DNA of 64,000 bases from Steromphala cineraria (Eukaryota > Mollusca > Gastropoda > Trochida > Trochidae): the NCBI GenBank assembly GCA_916613615.1, contig OU744735.1, positions 42,295,468 to 42,359,467 on the forward strand, written 5' to 3'. Positions 41,889 through 53,451 of this stretch are shown piece after piece. Positions within the stretch are counted from its first letter, which is position 1; the number at the start of each line of letters is the position of its first letter. The notes under the pieces are model-generated. The model had not been told where the DNA came from. It saw only the letters and a program-made list of their open reading frames with translations, and made no database searches. Position numbers and translations under genes: made by a program.

Positions 41889-43481
41889 ATGTCTTTCGAA
41901 AACATGGCGACTCCCATTCGTGTCAATGATACTGTGAAAATCGATGGTACTTTTCGAGGAAGAGTTACTTCGATTGTTAAACCTCTTGGGACATTCAGTG
42001 TGTTCAACATCAAAACTGAGGATGGGGAAATGAGGCAAGTGCACAGACATAGACTAACTATGGTTCCCGAAACGGTGTCAACGCCCCCTCCCATTAACTC
42101 TGATCCGATTTCCCTGCCCGATGATGTTTTTGAGGAACTGTTTAGGGACAATTTCTTTGAAGAATGCACAGATGAAAGTTCCTACAACTATGATTGTGCG
42201 GCCCGATTGTGCAAGTATTGAAAGCTACATTAAACAAAACAGAAATCAAAACACCTGGCGAAAGACAGATTATGACATTAACATTCCAGCTCGATTCATG
42301 AAATCAAATGGCGACCGGCGACCGGTTGAATCTATACCCCCAACAGAATTGTGTGATATTCTATGCTCTTTTTTCATTGAAACCAAGGAATCAAATGGCC
42401 AGGATTACGAACCAAGTTCATTAACATCAAAATTGTCAAGCTTTGACAGGTATTTAAAAGACAGGGGTTATAATAAATCACTACTGAATGACAGAGAATT
42501 GTCTAAAGTAAGAGAAGTTTTATCAACAAAACAGAAGATCCCAAAGAGTGAAGGGCTAGGAAACTTACCCAATAGAGCAGAAAGTCTGTCATCAGATGAG
42601 ATCCAATCTCTGTATGATTCCGGAGAATTAGGTCAAAATAATCCTGAGGCAATACTCAACACAATGTGGTGGAACAATACTCGCCACTTTGGAATAAGGA
42701 GTGTCAAACCACATCACATGATGAAATGGGGCGATGTCCAGTTGAAGACCGATTCTGACGGAGGGGAGTTCCTTGAATACAATGAACGGCAAACTAAAAC
42801 CCGCACCGGCTGTGATACCCGCAACGTCCGAGACGTCCCTCCCCGTGCCTGGGCTACTAACGATGACCGCTGTCCGGTGTCCATGTACAAGTTGTACTCT
42901 CGGCTCCGTCCCAGAGATTTCTGCTCTCCCGACACCCCTTTCTACCTGGCCACAAATTCGAAGTCTGTTCCAACAGACAACCATCCATGGTTTAAACGAG
43001 GTCCCGTTGGAAAAAATAAACTTGGATCGATCATGAAGAGAATGGCAAATTCCGTTGGTATAACAGGTAAACGTTTGACAAACCATTCAGCTAGGAAAAC
43101 CATGATTCAGTCTCTTCGTTCGAGTGGCGTTGCTGGCACTGAGATCATGCAGATTTCAGGTCACAAAAATATACAGAGCGTGAACAATTATTCCAGCATT
43201 ACAACTGTTCAACACCGCCAGCTGAGTAACATCATTTCTCGTGACGGTGACCTTGCCCTTCAGCAAACCATGCCGCCTCAATCCAACGCATTCACTGCCG
43301 GCGCAATGCGACCATCAGTCCAACTCAATCACGTCCTGGGTTTGTGAACTCAATATTCTCTGCTCCCATCTATGGTGGCACAACAAACATTAACTTCTGT
43401 AGCAACCACTGTCAGGGCGAGGAAAAGCGTGATAATTCCGTAACATGTCCTATGATCGACCCCTCTCAAATTCAAAACTAG
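41889..43481 (+). pseudogene. Crypton-like tyrosine recombinase (DUF3504 type)
   Basis: The N-terminal frame from ATG 41889 gives a KOW/Tudor-like segment ('IRVNDTVKIDGTFRGRVTS', 'HRHRLTMVPE'). The main frame (to 43347) gives 'NTWRKTDYDINIPARFM', 'YEPSSLTSKLSSFDRYLKD', the arginine region 'NNTRHFGIRSVKPHHMMKWG', and the C-terminal catalytic blocks HSARKT (H-x-x-R), QISGHKN (second His) and 'SVNNYSS' (Tyr). A third frame continues with 'FVNSIFSAPIYGGTTNINF' to a TAG at 43479. The first shift is caused by a 13 bp tandem duplication (GATTGTGC at 42192 and 42205); the second is a 1-base indel near 43340. The domain is that of Crypton recombinases, also domesticated in animal proteins of the KIAA1958/ZMYM/KCTD1 group. 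Confidence 0.85.
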
Positions 43482-43751
43482 GTTAGTCTAGCACGTCGAA
43501 TGACTGTTGACGGTAGATGTCGTGCGGGGTGAAATGACTAAAACAACAGCTGTACGCTATTCGCTTATGAAATATTTCAATTTGCTTCTTATGAAGCTTG
43601 AGTTTGATGTTATTAAAATTGTTAAGTTGCCCAAATGGTTTTGTTTTCTTTTAATTGGAAAATCAATAGGGACTTCATTCTGTTGCGCATACTCATAAAG
43701 GTCACAAGAAGTGCAGTGGCCATGCATTAAATACGTGGGTAATAAATAAAA

Positions 43752-43893
43752 TACCACACTCGGTCTCATTACGTACGAATTATACGAAACTCGTGACCTT
43801 CCTATGGTATCTGACCTCGCTTTCGCTCGGTCAGATACCGTCGGAAGGACACTCGTTTCGTATAATTCGTACGTAATGAGACCTCGTGTAGTA
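43752..43893. mobile_element. 142 bp hairpin MITE
   Basis: Almost entirely an inverted repeat: GGTCTCATTACGTACGAATT at 43762 is complemented by AATTCGTACGTAATGAGACC ending at 43883. The arms continue inward through ATACGAAAC and GGTATCTGACC to a 12 bp loop (TCGCTTTCGCTC). Outer arms are imperfect (TACCACACTC against GTGTAGTA). A TA target is possible. RNA from either strand would form a long stem. Confidence 0.85.
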
Positions 43894-45270
43894 TTCTCTA
43901 TGTATGCCATTTACGATTATTATGAAAAATGACCAGAGCGTCTTTTCGATTAAAGACTGATGTAATTTGTATGTGATTTGTGTCGAGCAAATATTTGATA
44001 CTCTCTTTATGAACTAATTTCTTACGAAGTCTGCAGCTTTGCCGGTGAGAAACACGTTCATTAAAAAATATTGGGTATTGCCTAAAGTTGTATTTATATA
44101 TTCTTAAATCTCATTTAAATATCTAAATGTGTCATAAATCAAAGACTGATTTGGATTTCCGTGTTGGAATTATCATTGGAAGGTGTTTTCTCTCAATATT
44201 GTTCTCCTGTAAAACTCTCATATTTTCTGCTAGTATACTTATTAGTTTCTAGATAGGTAAGAATATTTTTAGTAGTTATTTCAGAAATATATCATTTGAT
44301 GTCCTCTAAAATTCAACCCCATAAAGAATTTTTAACTAGCATTTTAGGCTAAATAATGTATAATAATGTAAATGTGTCTAAAGGCGTTCACAGACAGAAC
44401 GTTAACGTTGTTGCAAATGACCTTTCTAAACTCAATATCGGAGTGAAATTACGCTTATATCTTTATTTTCTTTTTCAAATTTGAAATGTAGGTTTATCTG
44501 AACATATGAAAACGATATATGAGTGCAAAAGTCCAGGTTTTGAATTTATATTTTTATTTCATTGTCCACTCCGAGGATCGAACCCCTGTGCAATCACTAA
44601 CTTTCTCTCTCCAATCTCATTGTACTCAGGTCAAAGCTATCACTTAGACTCGCTGCATTTCTTGACTTGGCTAGGTACGAGTGATAGTTTCCTTCTGATG
44701 TCAATGAGATTACTATCGGGAACCAGTGTTTTCGTTAACAAGTCGGGTCCGTAGACGGGGTGATTACCTAGACACGGTTGGTTCGTAGACAGAATTTAAA
44801 TAATAGTAAATAAATTGAGCTTGAAAGAATGATTTTGCACTCACAAACAATGTATGTCCATGGGAACATAAACGTATTGGGATACAAGCAATATTTTGTA
44901 CAATAAATACTTTTTCACCATGGTAGCTCATACAGATATAAAGACCCAAATTAATATCAAACAAAAAATATCTTCAATGAATCAAGTACCTCCTCTGTTT
45001 ACCTTGATGTCCCGTCGTAAGTCCCGAAGAAATTGGCCATAAATAATAATCAATTAGTGTTTGTGTGTGATTGTGTTCGTTGTATTCAATTGTCATTTTG
45101 TTCTTTTCTTAACCTGTCCGAATTTCTGTGATATGAGAATCTACGTACCCATCGATGTGTTTGTCTACGAACCGCCATATATACGAAAAACACCTTCTCC
45201 CTTGTATTGAGAAACATGTCTAGCTGAATGTCAGTTCTAACTAGATTAGCGTTTGCGGGATACCGCAAAA
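43894..45270. other. No recognisable feature
   Basis: AT-rich, with no supported gene or repeat. A GGTTCGATCC-like box on the minus strand near 44575-44586 lacks a tRNA fold. Confidence 0.4.
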
Positions 45271-45274
45271 GCAG

Positions 45275-46535
45275 AGCAGCCCCGGAACTTGGGGTTTCGC
45301 CTTACCCTGTTCCGCCTTTTACAGGCCTCACCAAATTGGGAATTTTCACGTGACCTTGACCTTTGACACTCAAGGTCACACAATCAATGAACACATTTCA
45401 TTGAGTATAACATCATTGTAATGAAATACAGTGTTAAAAATTAAATTAATCCATTTTCTCCATATATGTTGACCTTGCTGTGACCTTGACCTTCGACATT
45501 TCGTACCCAAAACTTTTTGAAAATGTTGTACTTCTCAAGAGATAATATATACAAAATCTAAACTTCATAGCACAAAAACTTTTCAAGTTATTGTGTTTAC
45601 AAGGAATTGCAAGAACTCATATCTCATGACCTTGACCTTTGACCTTCAAGGTCACACAATAATTGAACACTTTTTATGGAGTATAACAATCATGTATTGA
45701 TTAAAAGTGATCATAGTTAAAATTAAGCATTTTCGCTAAACCATGCTTAAGTCATGACCTTGCTGTGACCTTGACCTTTGACGGATTGTAGCCGAAACCT
45801 TTTCAAAAATTTTTACTTTTCCAAGGATGATATATACCAAGTTAGAGCTTCATAGCACAAAAACTTTTCAAGTTACCGTGTTTACAAAGAATTTTGCTGT
45901 GATTTTATAACTAGTGACCTTGACCTTTGAACTTGAAAGTGAACATGTCATAATGATTCCCTGGAAGTATTAACATTTAGACATATTCATGAGTTCTGAA
46001 AAGCTAAATGGGATAAAGTTATACCCAAATTTAGTGCATTTTGTAATAACTCATATCTCATGACCTTGACCTTTGACCTTCAAGGTCACACAATCATTGA
46101 ACACTTTTTATTGAGTATAACAAGCATGTATTGATTAAAAGTGTTTATAGTTAAAATAAAGCATTTTCGCTAAAACATGCTTACGTCATGACCTTGCTGT
46201 GACCTTGACCTTTGACGGATTGTAGCCAAAACCTTTTCAAAGTTTTTTACTTTTCCAAGGATGATATAGAGCTTCATAGCACAAAAACTTTTCAAGTTAT
46301 CGCGTTTACAAGGAATTCTTAGAGTAAATACATATCTCGTGACCTTGACCTTTGACCTTGAAAGTGAACGTGTCAAAATCGTTCCCCCGAGGTATGAGTA
46401 GTAAGATTTGAATAAGAGTTCTGGAAAGCTTAGTGGAAAAAAGTTATAGCTAGTAGTACGAGTGCGGCGGCGGCGGCGGCGGCGATGGAAACTTCACAAA
46501 AACTGATAGCAGCCCCGTCCTTAGACGGGGCTGCT
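45275..46535. mobile_element. Minisatellite element with AGGTCA-type half-sites
   Basis: The ends are inverted: AGCAGCCCCGGAACTTGGGG at the left, and at the right a perfect hairpin AGCAGCCCCGTC-CTTA-GACGGGGCTGCT (arms 12 bp). The interior is a tandem repeat of about 434 bp (ACTCATATCTCATGACC at 45615 and 46049), with a shortened unit to the left and a (GGC)n tract at 46463-46485 before the hairpin. Every unit carries TGACCTTGACCTTTGACC. The layout (minisatellite, microsatellite, hairpin end) parallels the pearl elements. It is non-coding. Confidence 0.82.
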
Positions 46536-46539
46536 AATT

Positions 46540-47028
46540 ATTTTAGTGATGAAGAAAATTGAAATAATCCTATCCAGCCCTATATGTTTTATTGTTGTTT
46601 TTTGTGTGCAGCGAGAACGATTTGTGATTTTTAATGACCCAGGGGCCTGTGTTATAGGGGGACTAACTTGTTGTTTTATCTATGTTGAACTGAGACTCTG
46701 ATAATCAATCTGTCTGCCTTTCCGTCACCTTATTTTCAATCATCTGTGTCATCAGCTAGGTCACTTTAAATCATGACAATCAACATCCGCTTGTATATAC
46801 TAAACGACATTGCTGTTAAATTAAACATATATGCTACTATACCTAGATGATTGTTTTTAAATAATGGATTGGGAGTCCTCGGATTCTCGCATCGTAAGAC
46901 TTGCTTTAACCTTACACAAATAAATATGAATAGGATCGGTATCACTATCAGTCAGACACCAGTTATCTATATTTCGATAGCAATTGGAAAATCAGGTGCT
47001 TATCAAGGAGTGCAAATAGATGTACAGC
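46540..47028. other. No recognisable feature
   Basis: Nothing supported here. Confidence 0.4.
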
Positions 47029-47029
47029 C

Positions 47030-47372
47030 CTATTCTCTCCGCACAGAGGCAGATCAGGTCATGAAATGTTGATACATTGTTTATATTACGCCGAAATCCG
47101 TGGGTTCCGGCAGTTTCCCCTAGCGGACAAAATTTGCACCACAATCCATTTGAATTACTTAAGCGAATGACAACGCTTCTCGCATTGAAAGGGTGGTTCA
47201 TTTCAAAATTCCTTTGCCATCATTTCGTAGCCAAAATAATGATTTAGAACGGCGTCGCTGATTGCACAACTAACTTTGATAGCCTCCAATCAATCCCACA
47301 AACTCGGCGTAATTTAACAGAGGCTGTATCAACATTTCTTGACTTGATCTGCCTCTGTGGGTACAGCCATCA
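47030..47372. mobile_element. MITE family M1, unbroken copy
   Basis: TATTCTCTCCGCACAGAGGC at the left and GATCTGCCTCTGTGGG at the right, with the inner TIR extension TCATGAAATGTTGATACA against TGTATCAACATTTCTTGA. The interior holds CGGCAGTTTCCCCTAGC, AAAGGGTGGTTCATTTC and GGCGTCGCTGATTGCAC. It is about 340 bp long. Confidence 0.85.
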
Positions 47373-47374
47373 AA

Positions 47375-48795
47375 CGAAATGATTCTCAAAGTTAGTAATA
47401 TAGATTGTAACACTTTGGTCAACATTGTCCAATAGAATATGGTGGCAGATCAAGAAAGGTGACCAAATTAAATTAATCAAATCCAAAATGAAATGTTATT
47501 GAGACTTGAACAAATGTTAACAACAAATTTATCTCCCAAAAGTGTAACGCATTGAACCATTTATAGTCAGGTTAACCAAGATATATGCCGTGATCCCTCT
47601 ATCAAGATAAAACAATGGCACGTATTCTATTTTCAGAAAAGAAATGAATAATTTAACAAACAAAAGATTTTATTTCACAAATGAGTATCTACGTATATAA
47701 TGTTCTTATTGTCGGAAATGAATTCAAGCGTCCATGACTTTATATTTACCTAGATGTAAACAAAACATACAAAATAAGAAAGTAAGATGTTGTCATATAC
47801 ATTACTTTTTTTTTTTAATCCTAAAGATGAAAACATTATATTTAAAAAAATGCGGATCTTCAAACTAATGCAATGTAAACAGAGGCAAATTTTAACGTTT
47901 TTGGCATTACATTTTACTTTAAACAAATAAAATAAAAAACGATATTGTAGAAAAACAATATTAAGAAATAGCTCGTCTAGAAGGCACTTAATATAAAATT
48001 TAAGTCACAATATATGAAAAGCAGCCGTCATCTAGAAACTTCAAACTTCACTGTTCTAATCTTCTTTTCGTATTTTGATCCACACGTTAGGCATCGCTAG
48101 TAGACTATGGATGATATACGGAGCTATCACAGGTCCATCACGAATTGTGTCTAGTCACGTGATAGGTGTATCCCACAATGAACTTCTCAAGTCCGTCCAT
48201 TGCCATTAGAACACGACATCGCATTGTGTATTTTTGGCTGTTACTTCAGAAGCAAAGTGCTTCTTGCAGTATAAGATACCTTTTTCTTGATGGTAGGCTT
48301 CCTTCCTGAAAACAGAATAAACGATTCATTGAATTTCAGTAGGTATTATATGTGTAATAATTCAGAACATTCTTGCACGTATTGTCTAATATTTTCTATA
48401 TTTTCTCAATTACTTGAAGATAACAAAGTACAAAATATTATGAGCAGGATATTTCATATATTGCTACAAATGCAATTTACAGTAAACGTTTCCATTTGTT
48501 AAAAAACAGAGCTAGCAGTTATCATAACCTTCTTCCAAATATTAATGTGTAATATTCTGTAGAGAAGACATATACAGGTATCTCGCCCACAAACACATAA
48601 AACAACATCTCCGTCATTCAATAAAATACCGACATCTCTACATCTAAAATTTTGTCTTGTCAGTGATTTTCTGGACGATTCTTTTCAGAATGAAAAAAAT
48701 GAAATACACATTGATTGTAAAATAATATTTTCCCGAGCGAGAGCACAGGTGTTGTAATATTATGATATATCGCGATGGTGTTAATTTCTATATAA
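47375..48795. other. No recognisable feature
   Basis: AT-rich spacer. No exon or repeat could be supported. Confidence 0.4.
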
Positions 48796-48798
48796 TCC

Positions 48799-48963
48799 AT
48801 GGCGTCAGGATGTCAAAATTTTGTTAAAGGCATCGTCAATGCCAATGGTGAAATCAATCGTGTCAACGCGTATGGATACATCTTCAACTTCGGCACGGTA
48901 ACCACGATAGGATCAAATTTTGAATTCGATGTTATCACATCGGGAACCATTAACTGTTACTGA
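48799..48963 (+). CDS. Short ORF (54 codons), unknown, part of a dispersed repeat
   Basis: ATG 48799 to TGA 48961-48963: MASGCQNFVKGIVNANGEIN (20 residues), then RVNAYGYIFNFGTVTTIGSN, then FEFDVITSGTINCY. The composition is protein-like, rich in Gly, Asn and aromatic residues with alternating polar and hydrophobic residues as in beta structure. The last 16 codons and stop recur on the minus strand at 16660-16710 (SNFEIDVITSGTDNCY) with mostly conservative differences, followed in both places by the same 3' sequence of about 410 bp. I do not recognise a family. It could be a small host gene whose end was mobilised, or part of an element. Confidence 0.4.
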   Translation: MASGCQNFVKGIVNANGEINRVNAYGYIFNFGTVTTIGSNFEFDVITSGTINCY

Positions 48964-49376
48964 AAATAACAAGTTATAGGTCAATCAGTACATTAGAGCG
49001 AAAATACGGCCATTCAAAGTCGGGATTTTGATCGAAAACCGGACAATGTGGCTCGAGTGGCGCGCGCAAATTCGCCAAACGTAATTTTGAAACTTTGTCA
49101 TAAGCTGACAGGAAGATATATTCGATTCGATAGTGTTAATTAGGTATTGGAACTAATAGGTAGATTAATTGGATGCATAATTTCGAATATTAAACGTATT
49201 TGAGATATTTTCTTGATTTTTCCATAAACTCAAGCATTTTAGAGATATTATGCATACATTGATATATTTGCAAGTCCAGTGATGAGATATGAACTACAAT
49301 CAGCATATTAGATATTTTGTAGCTTATCAAAACCAAATAAAATTTAAAGAAAGATACTCTGTGTCACTTTAATGCT
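48918..49376 (+). mobile_element. M3 repeat, second copy
   Basis: Reverse-complement match of 16250-16735. It ends TACTCTGTGTCACTTTAA like the TIR there, but no matching TIR is seen at the left, where it merges into the short ORF. It shares 'GGCTCGAGTGGCGCGCGC' and ATATTCGATTCGATAGTG. Confidence 0.75.
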
Positions 49377-49888
49377 TTCTTATAAAATGAGTGTCAAAGA
49401 CAGACACATGAATTTTGCACGTGTTGCACGCCTTTGCGTGCTACTCGGAAGGTCGGCGCCGTGCTAAAGCAAAAAATGGCGGGTCCGTAAAGAAGTTCAA
49501 CATTTGATGTCACGTGTTTTTCTTAACCGACCAATGAAATCATCGTTCGGGTTTATTCCACGGAACTTATCATAGTTTATCTCACGACTTAAATTATTTC
49601 AACACATATAGAAGAAAAGTTTGTTTAATATATAAAACTAGTAACTGGTATTGGTATATAACTCACTTTTATAACAAACCATTCGCTCGGTTCATAGAAA
49701 ATGTAACTAAACGGGACTTTTTAAAGTATCCGTTGTTTAATGAAGAAAGAACTCACTTGAGCTGCAACTTGCAACTTTCAACGCTGCATTTGAAGCAGTT
49801 TTTGTGGTAGGGATTGCCGCCCGCCTCTATTCTCTCGTTGGCGTAAACAGACTTGGTACAGATGGTACATTTCTCTCCTCCTCCCTGA

Positions 49889-49955
49889 TAATAAAAATAA
49901 TAATGATAATTATAATGATGATAATAATAATGATGACGATGATGATGTTACTGAA
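49889..49955 (+). repeat. AAT/GATG microsatellite
   Basis: Runs of AATAATAATGATGATGATG-type triplets. The open frame across it is spurious. Confidence 0.85.
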
Positions 49956-49992
49956 CACAGGAACACCCATTTTAAACTTTAAAGGTTTTTAA

Positions 49993-50480
49993 GCCCCTGC
50001 AATATATGGCAGGGGCATATTGGATTACCCTCGGTTGTCCGTTCGTTCGAACGTAACCACTTCTCCCCAAAACCGTTCAACAGATTTAAAATTGCACACA
50101 TGGCTTATAGGCATCCTTAGGGTGTGCATCTCAGAATTCTTTTCAAATTTCTGACATGTTGAACCTAGGTGAATTTTGGCGCAAGTGAAAGCTCATATTG
50201 GTATGATAAGGGATGTTGTTTATCCACTTCTCCTCAAAAGTACTGAATAGACTGCGCTGATCTTTCAAACATGCTTTATAGGTATCCAAAAGGTGTGCAT
50301 CTAATATTAGTATTGGGAATATTTTATTTTCTACATTTTAATGGATGTTTGAACTTAAATGAAGCTAAAGGTGTGCATCTCTTATTCTGTTTTAAATTCT
50401 ATGGTTGAAAACATTAGGAGCTTTTTTATTAGTGGGGCCATCTGTGTCCCATAGACACACATGTTCTAGTTTATATTTGA
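49993..50480 (-). mobile_element. Minisatellite element of the GCCCCTGC family
   Basis: It begins with a perfect hairpin GCCCCTGC-AATATATG-GCAGGGGC (49993-50016), then a short GTTCG microsatellite (50040-50053). About two units of 167 bp follow (CACTTCTCC at 50058 and 50225, with GGTGTGCATCT in each). The far hairpin is TGTGTC-CCATA-GACACA near 50453-50469. This is a further family with the pearl-like order hairpin, microsatellite, minisatellite, hairpin. Confidence 0.65.
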
Positions 50481-50808
50481 TCTATCTATCTATTATCATG
50501 TTTTATAAATTAATTTGAGTTCAATATGAGTTGTTTTTATGCACGTCATGTTTATGCTTTGGGTGCAGTTTATGAGAAAATGTAAACGTTCGTGAGGGGA
50601 GAAATACTATGTTTCCTTCAGTACCCAAGATAAAAATCCCATATAACTCCATCCAAAAATAAATCATCTAAGAATATCCCGCATGTGTGAGTGTATCATA
50701 TCACTTAATGACGTCATCCCCTCTGTCTGAATGGGGTGCACGTGTCTGGGTGATATCCGCTGTAAAGGTCAGGCATCGTGCTGATATTGTCAGCAGATTT
50801 ATATTCCA

Positions 50809-51173
50809 TTAAAGGGGCAGTAGCACGTTTTTTGATAATTTCATATCTTAAATTTTTCACTGATGATTGTCCGTTAATGCTAAATGGTTTTTATTGATGG
50901 TGTCAAAAGCCTCATAACACAAACCAATTATCCATAGTCAGAGGACAATGTATGAAGATTCACCTAAAATGCATGGGCGGCCATTTTGTGTGAACACCTT
51001 TTATTCATTTTTTGTAAGAAAAAAGAATCGCATGGCTAAACTTTACATTATATATTTGAATTATTACTGCTCCATTTAGTTTAAATGCATTGTCTTTCAA
51101 TTGGAACCATTAATTTTCATTTTCCTGACATCACCTTGTATTCCCCCTAAAAACGTGCTACTGCCCCTTTAAA
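50809..51173. mobile_element. MITE family M2, copy 2
   Basis: TTAAAGGGGCAGTAGCACG at the left and CGTGCTACTGCCCCTTTAAA at the right. The interior is collinear with 36626-36987 (ATCCATAGTCAGAGGA, GGCGGCCATTTTGTGTG). Confidence 0.9.
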
Positions 51174-51179
51174 GACAAC

Positions 51180-53100
51180 TATTCTTCTAAGCAATAGCTT
51201 AGTAAGAACGACTCTTCTTGCTACACTTATAATGTGTTACAATGAGCTGCATTATATCTAATATTAGTATTTTCGTCTTATCAACTAATACACCTTCAGT
51301 GTCGCTATTTACAGTTTATCTCTTCAGTTGTTTTTTAACTTCTAATTCAGTATTCTATATTCCATAACTTTAACACAGACATAAACTTGATATATAGGTT
51401 CTAGTAAGCAGGTACAACATAAGGTCAGAATGTGGGCTTATGTACGGAGCAACATAGTCTGTTATCCAGACCCTAAAGCAAAATAATTAAAGAAGCCTTT
51501 TAAAGTCTAGAAATGTTGGCAAGTCTTTTTGCCTCCGTATTAGCCTGATATTAAGTTGTGTTCAGGGCTCCTTTATTTTATTTCATATAAAAAATTAGAA
51601 TAATGAAATAAGTCATGAACCCTTTTTTTCGGGGACTATATAACGGCAGCCGTGAAATTACATGTTGCAATTGACCCCCTTAAAATCTGAAATTTATGAT
51701 TTTTCAGAATAGATAACACGGATATATATTTCAGAATAAGTAATGACACTCAACAGAAAGCAAGTTAACCTAAACCTAAACCCTAAATGTATTTTTTTCT
51801 TATGCAAAGCAGCCTACGCATATCATAACCCCGCAGTTTGCTCTATGGTGGGAACATTATGCGAATAACAATGATGACAATATTAATTTTATTGCGCCCA
51901 TTAGTCAGAAACATGAATACTGGTCCTCAAAATGTCGCTATGACCTCCGACGAGAATGAAAATGTGTCAAGCCATTAGCATATGAACTGCTTTAAAGAGA
52001 TGAATGTCAGTCAATGAAACGCTATGGAGTTATGAAGAAAACAACTACTAGGAGTTTAGGAAAGAACGACCCAATAAGCTGTAGTTAATTAAGTAAAATA
52101 CCAGCCGTAGGGTACAAACTTATTATTAATTAATTAATTAATATTTTATGATGATGCTAAAATATCGTTTAACGACAGGCACATACAGATTCCATAATAA
52201 CTGATGAACTAGACGGTTATATTTCGACAAATAGAAAAAAATCGTGATATAAAAATTCAATTTGCAAACAATCGATCATGAATCAGACCCATAAAGCTTG
52301 ATGTGAAATACAATTCATAATCATCATACATTCAGTCGACACGTACGATTTTCATTGTAATAATAACAAACTCCACCAAATGATGCATTAATGCATCTGG
52401 TATAGTGGTACTCATGGAGTAAACTAGTCCTGCTTCATGACTGTGTATTATATAAGAGCCTTTATACAGTCTAGTTCTAAATTCTGCAAGTCTAGATTGA
52501 CTGAATACACATATGAAATTAAAAGCCTGAAGAAATAAAATAATATAAATGAAGGTATAGTAATTATTTAAAATATTTCATAGACTAAATTTTAGTCCAG
52601 GAGTAAACCCAAAGTATTCTAAATCCCGAATGACTACCTCATTCATCACTTGAACTAACCAGATGTGAAATAACCTGGAATGTTATTACCAAATAGAAGC
52701 ATACTTGATATCACAGGATGTGTGTAGAAGTATTGAAAAGTAATATTCATGGTGACAACAGCCAGCACTGTGAACAGAGCCTATTTGTTTGCTGAATAGA
52801 CGATATTCAGAATGGAGATGCGTCCCGCTGTTACAAACGTCCCTTGAGTAGCCACTCCTTTCATTACTCTGTCAACGGGGTAAAATGTATCTGAATGGTT
52901 TTCCATGGACTCACACCGATGCTCTGAATACCAGCCGTAGCTAACTTCAAGTGAATAAGTTTAAAAGGGAAACGACGTTTTTTTCATGCAATGCATATCA
53001 AAATGCTTTATCTACTGATGAAATCAATCCCATCGTCCCTAATATTTATCTCAAAAGTCACATCTGTGCTTGAAGAGTTTCCATTGAAAATGTAGCACAG
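51180..53100. other. No gene; short telomere-like tract
   Basis: AT-rich with no supported gene. At 51766-51787 there is a short TAACCTAAACCTAAACCC-like tract. TTAATTAATTAA-type runs lie near 52125-52142. Confidence 0.45.
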
Positions 53101-53103
53101 CCC

Positions 53104-53451
53104 TTTAAAGGAGCAGTAGCACGTTTTAAGGGGGAATATAAGGTGATGTCAGGAACACGAAAATAAATGGTTCCAATTGAAAGACAATGAGGCAGTATTG
53201 AATCAAATATATAATGCAAAGTTAAGCCATGCGATTCCTTTTTCTTGTGCAATATGAATTAAAGGTGTTCACACAAAAATGGCCGCCAATGAACTTTTGG
53301 TGAATCTTTATAATCTTTATAATCTGACTATGGATGATTGGTTTGTGAAATGAGATTTTTGACAAAATAATACATTAAGCATTTACATACAATTTTCAGT
53401 GGAAAATTGAAAATATAAAATGTTCAAAAAACGTGCTACTGCCCCTTTAAA
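53104..53451. mobile_element. MITE family M2, copy 3 (inverted)
   Basis: TTTAAAGGAGCAGTAGCACG at the left and CGTGCTACTGCCCCTTTAAA at the right, with the interior in reverse orientation relative to copies 1 and 2 (ACACAAAAATGGCCGCC). Confidence 0.9.

Noticed and set aside
42628..43086. Minus-strand frame of 152 codons
   Set aside because: Antisense shadow of the Crypton-like recombinase.
44560..44640. GGTTCGATCC-like box on the minus strand
   Set aside because: No A box or cloverleaf around it.
51766..51787. Interstitial telomere
   Set aside because: Only about three irregular CCTAAA-like units; too short to mean more than chance or a minor repair scar.
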